This document shows positions 25,543 through 34,947 of a stretch of DNA of 64,000 nt, one piece after another; the stretch's first letter is position 1; each line of letters starts with the position of its first letter. The DNA comes from NAT127 sp034717695. Lineage in GTDB: Bacteria > Pseudomonadota > Gammaproteobacteria > Pseudomonadales > Porticoccaceae. Under the pieces are notes generated by a model. It saw only the letters and a program-made list of their open reading frames with translations, did not search any database and had not been told where the DNA came from. The DNA is taken from positions 1 through 64,000 of the forward strand of contig JAYELS010000026.1 of NCBI GenBank assembly GCA_034717695.1, read 5' to 3'. The translations under genes and the position numbers were made by a program.

Positions 25543-26880
25543 TCAGCCCTCCGCGATCACCAGGCTGCCGGCGCGGTTATGGAAATGGGCGAGAATGCAC
25601 CGCAACATCCAGGCATCGGCGGTGCCCGCCAGTTCGCGGATGGAATGCATGGCGAAGGTGGGTACCCCCACGTCCAACGTGGGCACCCCCACCTCGGCAG
25701 CGGTGACCGGGCCGATGGTGCTGCCGCAACCCATATCCGTGCGGGTGACAAAACTCTGCAGCGGGGCGTCCACCTCGTGGGCGAGCTGGCGAAACAGGGC
25801 GGCGGTGAGGCTGCTGGTGGCGTAGCGTTGCCTGGCATTGACCTTGATCACCGGCCCCTGGTTGAGCAGGGGCCCATGGTTCTCATCGTGCTTCGCGACA
25901 AAATTCGGATGCACGCCGTGGGCGTTGTCGGCGGAAATCATCAGCGAGCGAGCGATGACCCGGGTGCGGGTTTCGTCATCCGGCACCAGCCGTTCGAGCA
26001 CCGACGCCAGCATCGGCCCCTGGGCGCCGCAGGCGGACACGCTTCCCACCTCCTCGTGGTCGGCGCACACCAGCATGGCGGTCTCGTCCCCCGTGGCGGC
26101 AAGAATACTGTCCAGCCCGACAAAACAGCTGAGCAGATTGTCGAGCCGCGCCGACGCGATGAAGTCACCGTAAAGGCCCACCAGCGCCGGCTTCTGGGTA
26201 TCGTAAAAATAGAGTTCGTAGTCGAGCACCCGGGCGTCGGATTTGCCAGCCAGAAAGCGCTCGGCGAGGAGTTGGCGAAAATCGCTGGCCCTGCCCTCCC
26301 CCACCTGGAACAGCACCGGTGGGATATCCGTCTGGGCGTTGATGGCCCGGCCGTCGTTGGCGCCGCGGTCGAGGTGAATGGCAAGGCTCGGGATCACCGC
26401 CACCGGGTCGCCGAAATCCACCAGCATCTGGCGCAATTGCGCCCCATCGCGATAGACGACGCGCCCGGCGAGGGAGAGGTCGCGGTCAAACCAGGGGGCG
26501 AGCAGAGCGCCGCCATACACTTCGACGCCGAGCTTGAAGTAGCCCCGGGTGGTGATCTCCGGTTGCGGCTTGACCATCAGGCAGGGACTGTCGGTATGGG
26601 CGCCCACCAAGCGGATACCGCCCACATCCAATGGCGCGCTGCCGACCACGAAGGCGATGATCGAACTGCCATTGCGGGTACAGTAATAGCGCTCGCCAGG
26701 AGCCAGCGCCCAGGGCGCCAGTTCATCAAGGCGGATGAAACCGGCGGCGTCGAGGGCCGCCGCCAGGTTGGCGACGGCGTGAAAGGGCGTGGGCGAGGCG
26801 GCGAGAAACGCCAGCAGGCGCCGGTTGAAATCGGCACGGCCTGCGTCGGTGCGGGTGGCGGGGTCGGCTTGGGATGTCAT
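25543..26880 (-). CDS. apeB: M18 family aspartyl aminopeptidase
   Basis: 445 residues. Dinuclear-zinc aminopeptidase of the ApeB/DNPEP group: LVGAHTDSPCL (first His-Asp ligands, about 85), DHEEVGS (catalytic Glu, near 275), MSADNAHGVHPN and a late DMGCGSTIGP with FAMHSIRE. ATG at 26880 has GAGAG upstream; the frame is open further without support. Cytoplasmic peptide turnover. Seventh residue onward matches the family start (FNRRLLAFLAASPTPFHAV). Confidence 0.92.
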   Translation of the reverse strand: MTSQADPATRTDAGRADFNRRLLAFLAASPTPFHAVANLAAALDAAGFIRLDELAPWALAPGERYYCTRNGSSIIAFVVGSAPLDVGGIRLVGAHTDSPCLMVKPQPEITTRGYFKLGVEVYGGALLAPWFDRDLSLAGRVVYRDGAQLRQMLVDFGDPVAVIPSLAIHLDRGANDGRAINAQTDIPPVLFQVGEGRASDFRQLLAERFLAGKSDARVLDYELYFYDTQKPALVGLYGDFIASARLDNLLSCFVGLDSILAATGDETAMLVCADHEEVGSVSACGAQGPMLASVLERLVPDDETRTRVIARSLMISADNAHGVHPNFVAKHDENHGPLLNQGPVIKVNARQRYATSSLTAALFRQLAHEVDAPLQSFVTRTDMGCGSTIGPVTAAEVGVPTLDVGVPTFAMHSIRELAGTADAWMLRCILAHFHNRAGSLVIAEG

Positions 26881-26963
26881 CAAGGCAACTCTCGGTGGGC
26901 AGGGCCGGCAGTATAACCCAAGGATTCCAACCCTGAGCTCCGTGACCGCTGACGCAGTGGGCC

Positions 26964-27764
26964 TCAACCCATCCCGATCAGCGCCAGCAGAACACCACCG
27001 AGGGCCAGCCGGTACCAGACGAACGGCATCATCCCCATGCGATTGATCACGTTCAGGAATACCCGGATGCAGAGATAGGCCGTCACCGCCGAAATGGCCG
27101 TGGCAATGCCGATGGCGCCCCAGGGAACCTGCTCGACGGCGAGCAATTCGACGCCTTTGTAAAGCCCGCTCAAGGCAATGATGGGAATCGACAACAGGAA
27201 GGAAAAACGCGCCGCGGCGACCCTGTCGAAGCCGAGGGCAAGGGCAGCGGTCATGGTGATCCCCGAGCGCGAGGTGCCGGGGACCAGTGCCAGGGCCTGG
27301 GAGAGACCGATCCAGAGGGCGCCGCGCCAGTCGAGGTCCATGAGGCTCCTGTGGCGGGAACCGCGCCGATCGGCCACCCCGAGAAGAATGCCGAAGCCAA
27401 TGGTAGTGAGCGCAATCACCAAGGTGGAGCGCAAATGGTTTTCCACCAGGTCATTGAACAGCAAGCCGGCCAGGCCCGCCGGGATGGTGCCGATGATCAC
27501 CGCCCAGGCAAGACGGCTCTCGCCGTCGCCCTTGCGGGTCGCACAACTGCGCAGCCAGGCGAGGGCCAGTGTCCGCACGTCGGCGCGAAAATACCACAGC
27601 ACCGCGGCAAGAGTGCCGACGTGGACGGCCACATCAAAGGCGAGCCCCTGATCCGGCCAGCCCAGCAACTGGGCCGGCAGAATGAGATGCGCGGAACTGG
27701 AGATCGGCAGAAATTCGGTAATGCCCTGAATCAATGCCAGCATCACCACCTGAAACAATGTCAT
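26964..27764 (-). CDS. uppP: Undecaprenyl-diphosphatase
   Basis: 266-residue integral membrane enzyme (BacA type) that recycles the lipid carrier for peptidoglycan and confers bacitracin tolerance. Both signature motifs are present: EFLPISSSAHL (about 17-27) and PGTSRSGITMTAALALG (about 160). Start codon overlaps the tsaB stop (ATGA), so it is coupled to tsaB. Confidence 0.95.
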   Translation of the reverse strand: MTLFQVVMLALIQGITEFLPISSSAHLILPAQLLGWPDQGLAFDVAVHVGTLAAVLWYFRADVRTLALAWLRSCATRKGDGESRLAWAVIIGTIPAGLAGLLFNDLVENHLRSTLVIALTTIGFGILLGVADRRGSRHRSLMDLDWRGALWIGLSQALALVPGTSRSGITMTAALALGFDRVAAARFSFLLSIPIIALSGLYKGVELLAVEQVPWGAIGIATAISAVTAYLCIRVFLNVINRMGMMPFVWYRLALGGVLLALIGMG

Positions 27765-28465
27765 CGAGACCCCGGCGCTTCATTGCGAATCTTCTGGCGT
27801 TTTTTCCAGGTGACTTCGTTGCGGATATAAATCAGCTCGACCTGATCCACGGGCCGGGCACCTCCCCCCGCATAAATCGGCGTGGCAAGAGCGATGGCGC
27901 TGGCGGCGTCCGGCGTGAGCGCGGTATCGATGGAGCCGGCGTCGAGCAGTGGAGCAAGTTGCCCCCAGCCATCACCGACGCCGAGATCGATGGCACCGCT
28001 TACCCTCTCGGCGACGGCAGCCGGCGCACTCACCCCGTCGGCGATCACCGCCTCGACAAGTCCGTCCGCCACCCGGTAAACGCCCCAGTACAGCTCCCCC
28101 ATGCGGGCATCGAGGGCCGGGAGCACCAAACCTTCGATGAAGTCGCTCCGGTTCGACGCCGAGCGCGCCATCACCGCGAGGGTCGACAGCGGAATCACCG
28201 GCAGGTCCGCCCCAAAAGCAAGCCCCTGCACCACGCCAAATCCGATCCGCAGCCCGGTGAAGGAACCGGGCCCCGCCGTGAAGGCAATGGCATCCACGGC
28301 CGAGAGCGCGATCCCCGCCTCGGCGAGCAGGGCGTCCACCATGGGCAGTACCAGCCGGGTGTGCTCCCGGGGAGTTGCCACGAATTGCTGGCGAACCTCG
28401 CCGTCAACGGCAAGGGCCACGGAACAGGCCGTGGTGGCGGTATCAATTGCAAGGAGTGTCGTCAT
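27761..28465 (-). CDS. tsaB: tRNA threonylcarbamoyladenosine biosynthesis protein TsaB
   Basis: 234 residues, ASKHA-fold partner of TsaD/TsaE in t6A37 synthesis. Typical start LLAIDTATTACSVAL, then HTRLVLPMVDALL and GPGSFTGLRIG (about 68-78). No strong ribosome site precedes ATG at 28465. Co-transcribed with uppP. Preceded by the terminator of the AT-hook protein gene. Confidence 0.94.
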   Translation of the reverse strand: MTTLLAIDTATTACSVALAVDGEVRQQFVATPREHTRLVLPMVDALLAEAGIALSAVDAIAFTAGPGSFTGLRIGFGVVQGLAFGADLPVIPLSTLAVMARSASNRSDFIEGLVLPALDARMGELYWGVYRVADGLVEAVIADGVSAPAAVAERVSGAIDLGVGDGWGQLAPLLDAGSIDTALTPDAASAIALATPIYAGGGARPVDQVELIYIRNEVTWKKRQKIRNEAPGSR

Positions 28466-28480
28466 GGTCCGGGGGCATGT

Positions 28481-28509
28481 AAAAAAATCCCCCGCCGCGG
28501 CGGGGGATT
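28481..28509 (-). terminator. Rho-independent terminator after the AT-hook protein gene
   Basis: A perfect 22-base palindrome (ATCCCCCGCCG and its complement) followed on the minus strand by seven T. It lies only 15 bp upstream of the tsaB start codon, so tsaB must have its own promoter downstream of or over it, or depend on read-through. Confidence 0.88.
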
Positions 28510-28536
28510 CTTGATCAGCGGAGTGATGTTACAACA

Positions 28537-29385
28537 TCAGGCCTCGGGGGTGGCAGGGGCTGCCGCCGCCTTGGCCTTGGGCGGACGACCACGACGCTTG
28601 GGAGCCCCGGCGGGAGCGGCGGCAGGCTTGGCGGCCTTTGCCGGACGACCGGGACGCTTGGCGGCAGGTTTCGCTGCCGCAGGCTTCGCGGCAGCGGCCT
28701 TGGGGGGACGGCCGCGCTTGGCGACAGGCTTGGCGCTGGCATCCGACTTGGGGGCGCGGGTCGCTTTGGCGGCCTTGGGCTTGCGGGTGGATGTCGATTC
28801 CTTGACCATGGTCTTGACCTTGGATTCAAGGGATTTTTTCACCTTCCGCGCCTTGTCGGCTTCCTTTTGGGCGATGCTCCTGAGCTTCTTGATATCCAGG
28901 GCCTTGCGGGCCTTGAGCCAGCCGGCCTCGAACTTGGCGATGGCGGAATTGAGATCCTTGCGGGCCCGGGCCTCGAGCTTTTTCTCCACCTCGGCGACTT
29001 TTGCCGCGGCTTTGTGCTCGGCCGCAACCGCCTTGGCAAGGGTCTCCTGAACACGCTGTTCAACCTTTGCCTTGCGAAGATCCTGCTTGAGGGCGCTGCC
29101 CTGGGCCGCGGCTTCACGGACCGCCGCGCGCGCCTTGATCACCGCGGCCTTGGCCGCCTTGGTGCCATTTTTTGCGGCGCGATCACGCACATCCTGAAGC
29201 TTGGCCTTTGCGGCAGCTTCCTTCTTGGCGGCAGCTTCGATCTGCTTTTCAATGGTGCCGACGAGAGATTTCACCTTGACCTCGGCACTCGCCGCGGCTT
29301 TGCGTGGCGCACGTTTTGCCACACCGGCCTCGGCCTTGGGTACCTTTTTCGCTTTTGGAGCGGTTTTATTAGCAACTCTAGCCAT
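28537..29385 (-). CDS. Histone H1-like, AT-hook DNA-binding protein (AlgP-like)
   Basis: 282 residues, extremely rich in Lys and Ala. Residues 1-35 are basic, 38-185 form a long charged helix/coiled coil (KQIEAAAKKEAAAKAKLQ...), and 190-282 is a disordered Lys/Ala/Pro tail with three AT-hook-type motifs: RGRPPK twice and PGRPAK once. Likely a nucleoid-associated protein binding AT-rich minor grooves. It recalls AlgP of Pseudomonas, but the KPAA repeats are fewer and the neighbourhood differs. Monocistronic: own terminator, 265-bp region upstream. Confidence 0.78.
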   Translation of the reverse strand: MARVANKTAPKAKKVPKAEAGVAKRAPRKAAASAEVKVKSLVGTIEKQIEAAAKKEAAAKAKLQDVRDRAAKNGTKAAKAAVIKARAAVREAAAQGSALKQDLRKAKVEQRVQETLAKAVAAEHKAAAKVAEVEKKLEARARKDLNSAIAKFEAGWLKARKALDIKKLRSIAQKEADKARKVKKSLESKVKTMVKESTSTRKPKAAKATRAPKSDASAKPVAKRGRPPKAAAAKPAAAKPAAKRPGRPAKAAKPAAAPAGAPKRRGRPPKAKAAAAPATPEA

Positions 29386-29585
29386 GGTTTTCTCCCCGGG
29401 GTGTAAAAAAAATTAACAACAAACCAAATCAAGAATGGAGCATTGGTTGAATTTTATTCAATAAATCATAAAGTTTCAAAGAAAAGTTACGGAGAAGTTC
29501 ACTTTAATGGCGATAACGCCGAAAGTTTTTCACCAATGATCGAAAAATAATGTCCTGAAATGAAACATTGCCCGGCTCTGCAACG

Positions 29586-29612
29586 AAAAAAGGAGCCGCG
29601 AGGGCTCCTTTT
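29586..29612 (-). terminator. Rho-independent terminator after adk
   Basis: AAAAAGGAGCC and GGCTCCTTTT pair around a 5-nt loop with a U tract on the minus strand. The remaining bases from 29386 to 29585 are AT-rich; they hold the promoter region of the AT-hook gene and no further gene. Confidence 0.85.
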
Positions 29613-29650
29613 CGACAAGGCTGGCTGCGCGAATATCGCCCCGGCCAACC

Positions 29651-30304
29651 TCAACCCAGCGCGCCCACCAGGCGGCTTTCAACATCAGCAAGAGCGCCCA
29701 CGCCGGAAATGGCCGCGTAGCGCGGCGCATTCTCGGGATCGCGGCGCGCATAGTCGCGGTAGAACTCCACCAGCGGCTTGGTCTGCTCGTGATAGACACT
29801 CAGACGCTTGCGCACGGTTTCTTCCCGATCGTCCTCGCGCTGAACGAGGGGCTCGCCGGTGAGGTCGTCGGTGTTGGCCACCTTGGGGGGATTGTGGGCA
29901 ATGTGATAGACCCGACCGGAGGATTCGTGAACTCGCCGGCCACTCAGCCGCGCGACGATCTCCTCGTCCGCCACATCGATTTCAATGACCTTGTCGATTC
30001 TGACACCCGCATCGATCAGCGCCTGGGCCTGGGGAATGGTGCGCGGAAAGCCGTCGAACAGAAAGCCGTTGACGCAATCCGGCTGCTGGATACGTTCCTT
30101 CACCAGACCGATGATGATGTCATCGGAGACCAGGCCGCCCGCGGCCATGATGCCCTGCGCCTTTTTCCCAAGTTCGGTGCCAGCCTTGACCGCGGCGCGC
30201 AGCATGTCACCGGTGGAGATCTGGGGAATGGCGTATTTCTCGGTGATGAATTTGGCCTGGGTGCCCTTACCGGCGCCGGGGGGACCAAGCAGAATGATAT
30301 TCAT
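29651..30304 (-). CDS. adk: Adenylate kinase
   Basis: 217 residues, long (LID-containing) form. P-loop GPPGAGKGTQ (7-16), AMP-site motif STGDMLRAA, DGFPRT (about 84-89), LID segment SGRRVHESSGRVYH. The zinc cysteines of some Gram-positive LIDs are absent. AGGA upstream of ATG at 30304. Confidence 0.97.
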   Translation of the reverse strand: MNIILLGPPGAGKGTQAKFITEKYAIPQISTGDMLRAAVKAGTELGKKAQGIMAAGGLVSDDIIIGLVKERIQQPDCVNGFLFDGFPRTIPQAQALIDAGVRIDKVIEIDVADEEIVARLSGRRVHESSGRVYHIAHNPPKVANTDDLTGEPLVQREDDREETVRKRLSVYHEQTKPLVEFYRDYARRDPENAPRYAAISGVGALADVESRLVGALG

Positions 30305-30439
30305 TGGCGGGTTTATCCTGTGAAAAGGTCGGAATTCGAAGGCGGGAAACCTTACACTGATTCGCTTTTGATCACAAGATAGCCACCGTGGGCGGGGTGT
30401 TCGATGAAATATCCACCCTCGGCACAGGTGACTGGCATT

Positions 30440-31270
30440 TCAGGCTGGGGGAATATCGACGTCCTTCGCGGCCCGCCACAGGCTGTCCTGGGCCTTGGCA
30501 TCGCACTCGCCGAGGGGTGTTCCCAATGCCGAGGCAAGATCCTCCATGCGGTTGAAGCGGCGCTCGAATTTCCCCACCGATCGACGCAGGAGGGTTTCCG
30601 CATCAAACCCTGCGTGGCGGGCGAGATTGACGCAACAAAAAAGCAGATCGCCGATTTCATCGGCGATGGCGTCCGGGTCGGCGCTTGCGAGGGCTCCGTC
30701 GAGCTCGGCCATTTCTTCCCGCGTCTTCGCCATCACGCCACCGATATCCGGCCAGTCGAAATTGACCCTCGCCACACGCTTCTGGATTTTCTGGGCGCGG
30801 ACGAGCGCCGGCAGTGCCACGGGAATGTCCGCCAGCAGGTGCCCCTTGCCCTTGCTGTTGCGCTCCTCCTGCTTGATGGTTTCCCACTGTTCCTTGACCC
30901 GGGATTCCCGGGGAGCCTCCCCCGGGCCGCGACGACTTTCCAGGGTGCCATCGGGAAACACATGGGGATGGCGGGCAAGAAGCTTGCGCACTATGCCATC
31001 GACGACGGTGGAAAAATCAAAAAGCCCGTCCTGCTCGGCGACACGGGCGTAGAACACCACCTGAAAAAGCAGGTCCCCCAGCTCCTCGCTGAGGTGGCCC
31101 ACGTCGCCGCGCTCGATGGTGTCCACCACCTCGTAGACCTCTTCCAGGGTGTAGGGTACCAGCGAGCGAAAATCCTGCTCGCAGTCCCAGGGACAACCGC
31201 TGACCGGATCCCGCAGACGGGCCATCAGATACAGAAGATCGTCGATACCGTGACGTTTGTGGGTGCTCAT
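30440..31270 (-). CDS. mazG: Nucleoside triphosphate pyrophosphohydrolase
   Basis: 276 residues with two MazG repeats. The active first/second units show CPWDCEQDFRSLVPYTLEEVYE and EELGDLLFQVVF, then EIGDLLFCCVNLARH in the C-terminal half (EExxE...ExxD helices). Hydrolyses NTPs and is linked to ppGpp metabolism in E. coli. ATG overlaps the relA stop (ATGA), a conserved relA-mazG pair. Confidence 0.95.
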   Translation of the reverse strand: MSTHKRHGIDDLLYLMARLRDPVSGCPWDCEQDFRSLVPYTLEEVYEVVDTIERGDVGHLSEELGDLLFQVVFYARVAEQDGLFDFSTVVDGIVRKLLARHPHVFPDGTLESRRGPGEAPRESRVKEQWETIKQEERNSKGKGHLLADIPVALPALVRAQKIQKRVARVNFDWPDIGGVMAKTREEMAELDGALASADPDAIADEIGDLLFCCVNLARHAGFDAETLLRRSVGKFERRFNRMEDLASALGTPLGECDAKAQDSLWRAAKDVDIPPA

Positions 31271-33519
31271 CAGCCCTTCGCCTGTTCAATCATGCGTTCG
31301 ACATCGATCACGTTGGGAATGTTGCGCAGCCGGGTGATCAGCAGGCGCAGCTCCTCGATGCTCTTGACCTCGACATGGATGGTGGCCTCGGCCTTGCCAT
31401 CCCGCACCTCGCCGGAGTTGAGCGCGGCGATGGACAACCCCTGGCGATCGATGGTGGTGGTGATGTCGCTCAACAATCCCGAGCGGTCGTAGGCCCGCAC
31501 CCGGATCGGCACGGAATAGACATCCGTCGGCTCGCCGCCCCAGCTGACCTGGAGAATGCGCCCTGGATGCTCGGCCTTGAGGCGCAGCAGGCTGCCACAA
31601 TCCTGGCGGTGGATGGTGACGCCGCGACCGGAGGTGATGAAACCGCTGATTTCATCCCCCGGCAGCGGGCTGCAACACCTGGCGACCCGGGTCAGCAGGT
31701 CGCCCACGCCGTAGATATAGAAACGGGAGTTTCCGTAGCGGGTGGCGCGGGGCCGCCGTTTGATCAGGGCGACATTGTCGCTGTCCCGCACGATCTGGGC
31801 GCGGGCCGCGCGAATGACCTGCTCGACATTGATATCACCGGCGCCGACCGCGGCATACAGGCCGTTGGCGCCTTTCTTGTTGAATTTTTCCGCGAGCACG
31901 TCGAGATCGATATTCTTCACCCCCAGCTGGCGAAAATCCCGGTCGAGCATGGTCTTGCCGGCGGCGATGTTCTTGTCCTGATCCTGCTTGCGAAACCATT
32001 GCTGCACCTTGGCGCGGGCGCGGGGGGTGTGCAGATAACCGGAGGTGGGGGAGAGCCAGTCGCGGCTCGGGGCTTCCTGCTTGCCGGTGATGATCTCGAC
32101 CTGATCCGCGGTGTGCAGAATGGTGCCAAGGGGCGCGATCCGGCCGTTGATCTTGCAGCCCCGGCAACGGTGGCCGACCTGGGTGTGGATACGGTAGGCA
32201 AAATCCAGCGGCGTCGATACCGGCGGCAGGTCCACCACGTGGCCCTCCGGGGTAAAGACGTAGATGCGGTCCGGGGAGCCCTCATGCTTGAACAGGTCCT
32301 TGACATCCTCGTGACCGATTTCGTCGTGCCATTCCAGCACCTGGCGCAGCCAGGCGATCTTGGATTCGTAGCTCTGGGTGGCGGATACCGAGTCGCTGCC
32401 CTTGTACTGCCAGTGGGCGCAGATGCCGAATTCCGCCTCCTCGTGCATCTCGAAGGTGCGGATCTGGATTTCGACGATGCGGTTGCGCGGCCCGATCACC
32501 GCGGTGTGCAGCGAGCGATAGCCGTTTTCCTTGGGGGCAGCGATGTAGTCGTCGAACTCGTCGGGAATGTTGCGCCATTTGCTGTGGACGATGCCGAGCA
32601 GGGTGTAGCAATCTCCCACGGTGGGCACCAGTACCCGCACCGCGCGGATATCGTAGACCTTGGAGAAACTGATGTCCTTGCGCTGCATCTTTCGCCAGAT
32701 GCTGTAGATATGCTTGGCGCGCCCCGATACGTCCCCGACGATGCCAACCCGATCCAGCTCCGCCTTCAGGGCATTCATCAATTCCTCGATGTAATGCTCC
32801 CTGTCGGTTCGCCGCTCCGCCAGCAGCTTGGCGATGCGCTTGTACTCCACAGGCTCCAGGTAGCGAAAGGCGAGGTCCTCCAGCTCCCACTTGAGGTGGC
32901 CGATACCGAGGCGATGGGCGAGGGGGGCGTAGACGTCGAAGATTTCCCGGGCGACCCGCAACTGGCGCTCCTGGGGCGCGGTCTTGATGCCGCGAATGGC
33001 GCAGGTGCGCTCGGCCAGCTTGATCAACGCCACCCGCACGTCGTCGATGATGGACACCAGCATCTCACGCACCTTGGCGGCCTGGCGCTCGGCGTCGAAG
33101 CCGAGCACTTCCCGCTCGGAATCGTTGCGCAAGGTCGAGATCACCGCCATGCGCAGCACGCTGCGGATCAGTTCAGCAACCTCGCGGCCAAAGTGCTTTT
33201 CCATCCGCTGGATGGACAGACTGCCTTCCCGTACGGGGCGATAAAGCACCGCCGCCACGAGGCCTTCGTCCGCAAGGCCGAGTTCGGCAAGAATTTCGGC
33301 CATTTCCAGGCCGGTGAGAAAGCTGCTGACGGCGGGATTCCAGCGGCGCCCCTCGCCGAGGTTGCGCTCCTCGATCTCGTGGGCGAGTTCACAGGCGTCC
33401 AGCAGCACCGGTTCCAGCTCGGGCGAAAGGCCCGATTTCTCGGCGATTCGCCGCGTCCACCGCCGCACGTCCACCTTGTCGCCGAGGTGAATGTTGTGCA
33501 CTTCCCGCGTTTTAACCAT
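31270..33519 (-). CDS. relA: (p)ppGpp synthetase (GTP pyrophosphokinase)
   Basis: 749 residues: degenerate HD domain (about 50-200), synthetase domain with the YDIRAVRVLV and EFDDYIAAPKENGYRSLHT segments, TGS domain (VFTPEGHVVDLPP), zinc-finger-like CCSPLPGDEI region and C-terminal ACT domain. Where SpoT has HDxxED, this protein reads LYRPVREG, so hydrolysis should be lost: it is a RelA, activated on ribosomes by uncharged tRNA. Confidence 0.96.
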   Translation of the reverse strand: MVKTREVHNIHLGDKVDVRRWTRRIAEKSGLSPELEPVLLDACELAHEIEERNLGEGRRWNPAVSSFLTGLEMAEILAELGLADEGLVAAVLYRPVREGSLSIQRMEKHFGREVAELIRSVLRMAVISTLRNDSEREVLGFDAERQAAKVREMLVSIIDDVRVALIKLAERTCAIRGIKTAPQERQLRVAREIFDVYAPLAHRLGIGHLKWELEDLAFRYLEPVEYKRIAKLLAERRTDREHYIEELMNALKAELDRVGIVGDVSGRAKHIYSIWRKMQRKDISFSKVYDIRAVRVLVPTVGDCYTLLGIVHSKWRNIPDEFDDYIAAPKENGYRSLHTAVIGPRNRIVEIQIRTFEMHEEAEFGICAHWQYKGSDSVSATQSYESKIAWLRQVLEWHDEIGHEDVKDLFKHEGSPDRIYVFTPEGHVVDLPPVSTPLDFAYRIHTQVGHRCRGCKINGRIAPLGTILHTADQVEIITGKQEAPSRDWLSPTSGYLHTPRARAKVQQWFRKQDQDKNIAAGKTMLDRDFRQLGVKNIDLDVLAEKFNKKGANGLYAAVGAGDINVEQVIRAARAQIVRDSDNVALIKRRPRATRYGNSRFYIYGVGDLLTRVARCCSPLPGDEISGFITSGRGVTIHRQDCGSLLRLKAEHPGRILQVSWGGEPTDVYSVPIRVRAYDRSGLLSDITTTIDRQGLSIAALNSGEVRDGKAEATIHVEVKSIEELRLLITRLRNIPNVIDVERMIEQAKG

Positions 33520-33557
33520 GAAGCCTGTTCCCCGGAAATTACCCGCAGGGTAGCGGA

Positions 33558-34448
33558 TCAGAGATCGTAGATACCCGATGACAGGTAGCGATCACCGCGG
33601 TCACAAATGATCGCCACGATGACGGCATTGGTCACCGTGGCGGAGATCCGCAGCGCCGCCGCCACCGCGCCCCCGGAGGACACCCCGGCGAAGATACCTT
33701 CCCGCCGGGCGAGTTCGCGCATCGTATGCTCCGCGTCCTGCTGGCTGATGTCGAGCACGCGATCGACCTTCGCCTTGTCAAAAATGCCCGGCAGATAGGC
33801 CTCGGGCCAGCGGCGGATACCGGGAATGCTGGCGCCCTCTGAAGGCTGGAGGCCTATGATCTCGATGGCCGGGTTTTGTTCCTTGAGGTAGGCGGAAACG
33901 CCCATGATGGTGCCAGTGGTGCCCATGGAGCTGATGAAATGGGTGACCGTGCCGGCGGTCTGGCGCCAGATCTCCGGCCCCGTTCCCTGGTAATGGGACA
34001 GGGGATTATCCGGATTGTTGAACTGGTCGAGCACCACGCCACGGCCTTCCGCCTGCATTTTGAGCGCCAGGTCGCGGGCGCCCTCCATGCTCTCCTCGCG
34101 GCTCACCAGAATGAGCTCGGCACCGTAGGCGGTCATCGCCGCCTTGCGTTCATCGGTGGCGTTGTCGGGCATGATGAGGATCATCCGGTATCCCTTGATG
34201 GCCGCCGCCATGGCCAGGGCGATGCCGGTGTTGCCGGAGGTGGCCTCGATGAGGGTGTCCCCGGGGCGGATGTCGCCGCGCTGCTCGGCCCGGAGAATCA
34301 TGCCAAGGGCCGGGCGATCCTTGACCGACCCCGCCGGGTTGTTGCCCTCCAGCTTGACCAGCAGGGTGTTCGACGTGACGCCCGGCAAGCGTTGCAGGCG
34401 CACCAGGGGGGTGTTGCCGATGGTTGATTCAATCGTGGGAAAATCCAT
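33558..34448 (-). CDS. cysM: Cysteine synthase B
   Basis: 296 residues, the usual CysM length. IGNTPLVRL near 10, PLP lysine in NPAGSVKDRPA (about 41), SGNTGIALAMAA, GTTGTIMGVSAYL and FAGVSSGGAVAAA. ATG at 34448 gives the normal N-terminus. Lies directly upstream of relA (38 bp); in Pseudomonas-type chromosomes rlmD usually sits between the two, but here it does not. Confidence 0.94.
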   Translation of the reverse strand: MDFPTIESTIGNTPLVRLQRLPGVTSNTLLVKLEGNNPAGSVKDRPALGMILRAEQRGDIRPGDTLIEATSGNTGIALAMAAAIKGYRMILIMPDNATDERKAAMTAYGAELILVSREESMEGARDLALKMQAEGRGVVLDQFNNPDNPLSHYQGTGPEIWRQTAGTVTHFISSMGTTGTIMGVSAYLKEQNPAIEIIGLQPSEGASIPGIRRWPEAYLPGIFDKAKVDRVLDISQQDAEHTMRELARREGIFAGVSSGGAVAAALRISATVTNAVIVAIICDRGDRYLSSGIYDL

Positions 34449-34566
34449 GGGAATGCAACTGTGGACTCGAAGGTTGTATTTTAAGGCCGGCGCCGGATTT
34501 TGTCTGTCCGGGGCGCGGCCGGGCTTCATCGTCCCTGGAATTATCAATTATTACCCGCCGGGGCGG

Positions 34567-34947
34567 TCATGCCACCTCGACGCCGCCCTCGATGACGACA
34601 AAGGCAACGGCCATGCCGCTTTCATCGCTGATGCTCAACCAAGCCCTGGCGCCGGGCATGGCGCTGGCGGCGGCGCCGCGAAGCACCAAGCGAGGGGCGC
34701 CACGGGAGTCATTGCCAATCTCCAGATCGTGCCAGGAAACTTGACCGATCCCGGTACCGAGGGCCTTGCTGGCGGCTTCCTTGGCGGCGAAGCGTTTGGC
34801 GAGGTGGGCCACCGGCCGCGAGCTTTGGCGGTAAATGACATATTCCGCGGGCCCGAGGATGCGCTTGGCGAAACGCTCGCCGTGGCGGGCGAGCGCCCTC
34901 TCGATGCGCTCGATGGCCACCATGTCGGTACCGATACCGAGAATCAC
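34567..34947 (-). CDS. acpS: Holo-[acyl-carrier-protein] synthase
   Basis: 126 residues. Transfers phosphopantetheine from CoA to ACP. Magnesium-site GIGTDMVAIERIE (4-16) and FAAKEAASKALGTG (about 57-70). Start is GTG at 34947 inside the recO stop (GTGA overlap). The usual intervening pdxJ is missing here. Confidence 0.95.
   Translation of the reverse strand: MILGIGTDMVAIERIERALARHGERFAKRILGPAEYVIYRQSSRPVAHLAKRFAAKEAASKALGTGIGQVSWHDLEIGNDSRGAPRLVLRGAAASAMPGARAWLSISDESGMAVAFVVIEGGVEVA

Noticed and set aside
34448..34547. Longer N-terminus for cysM beginning near 34547
   Set aside because: The extra 33 residues have no similarity to the family and no ribosome site; ATG at 34448 fits CysM length.
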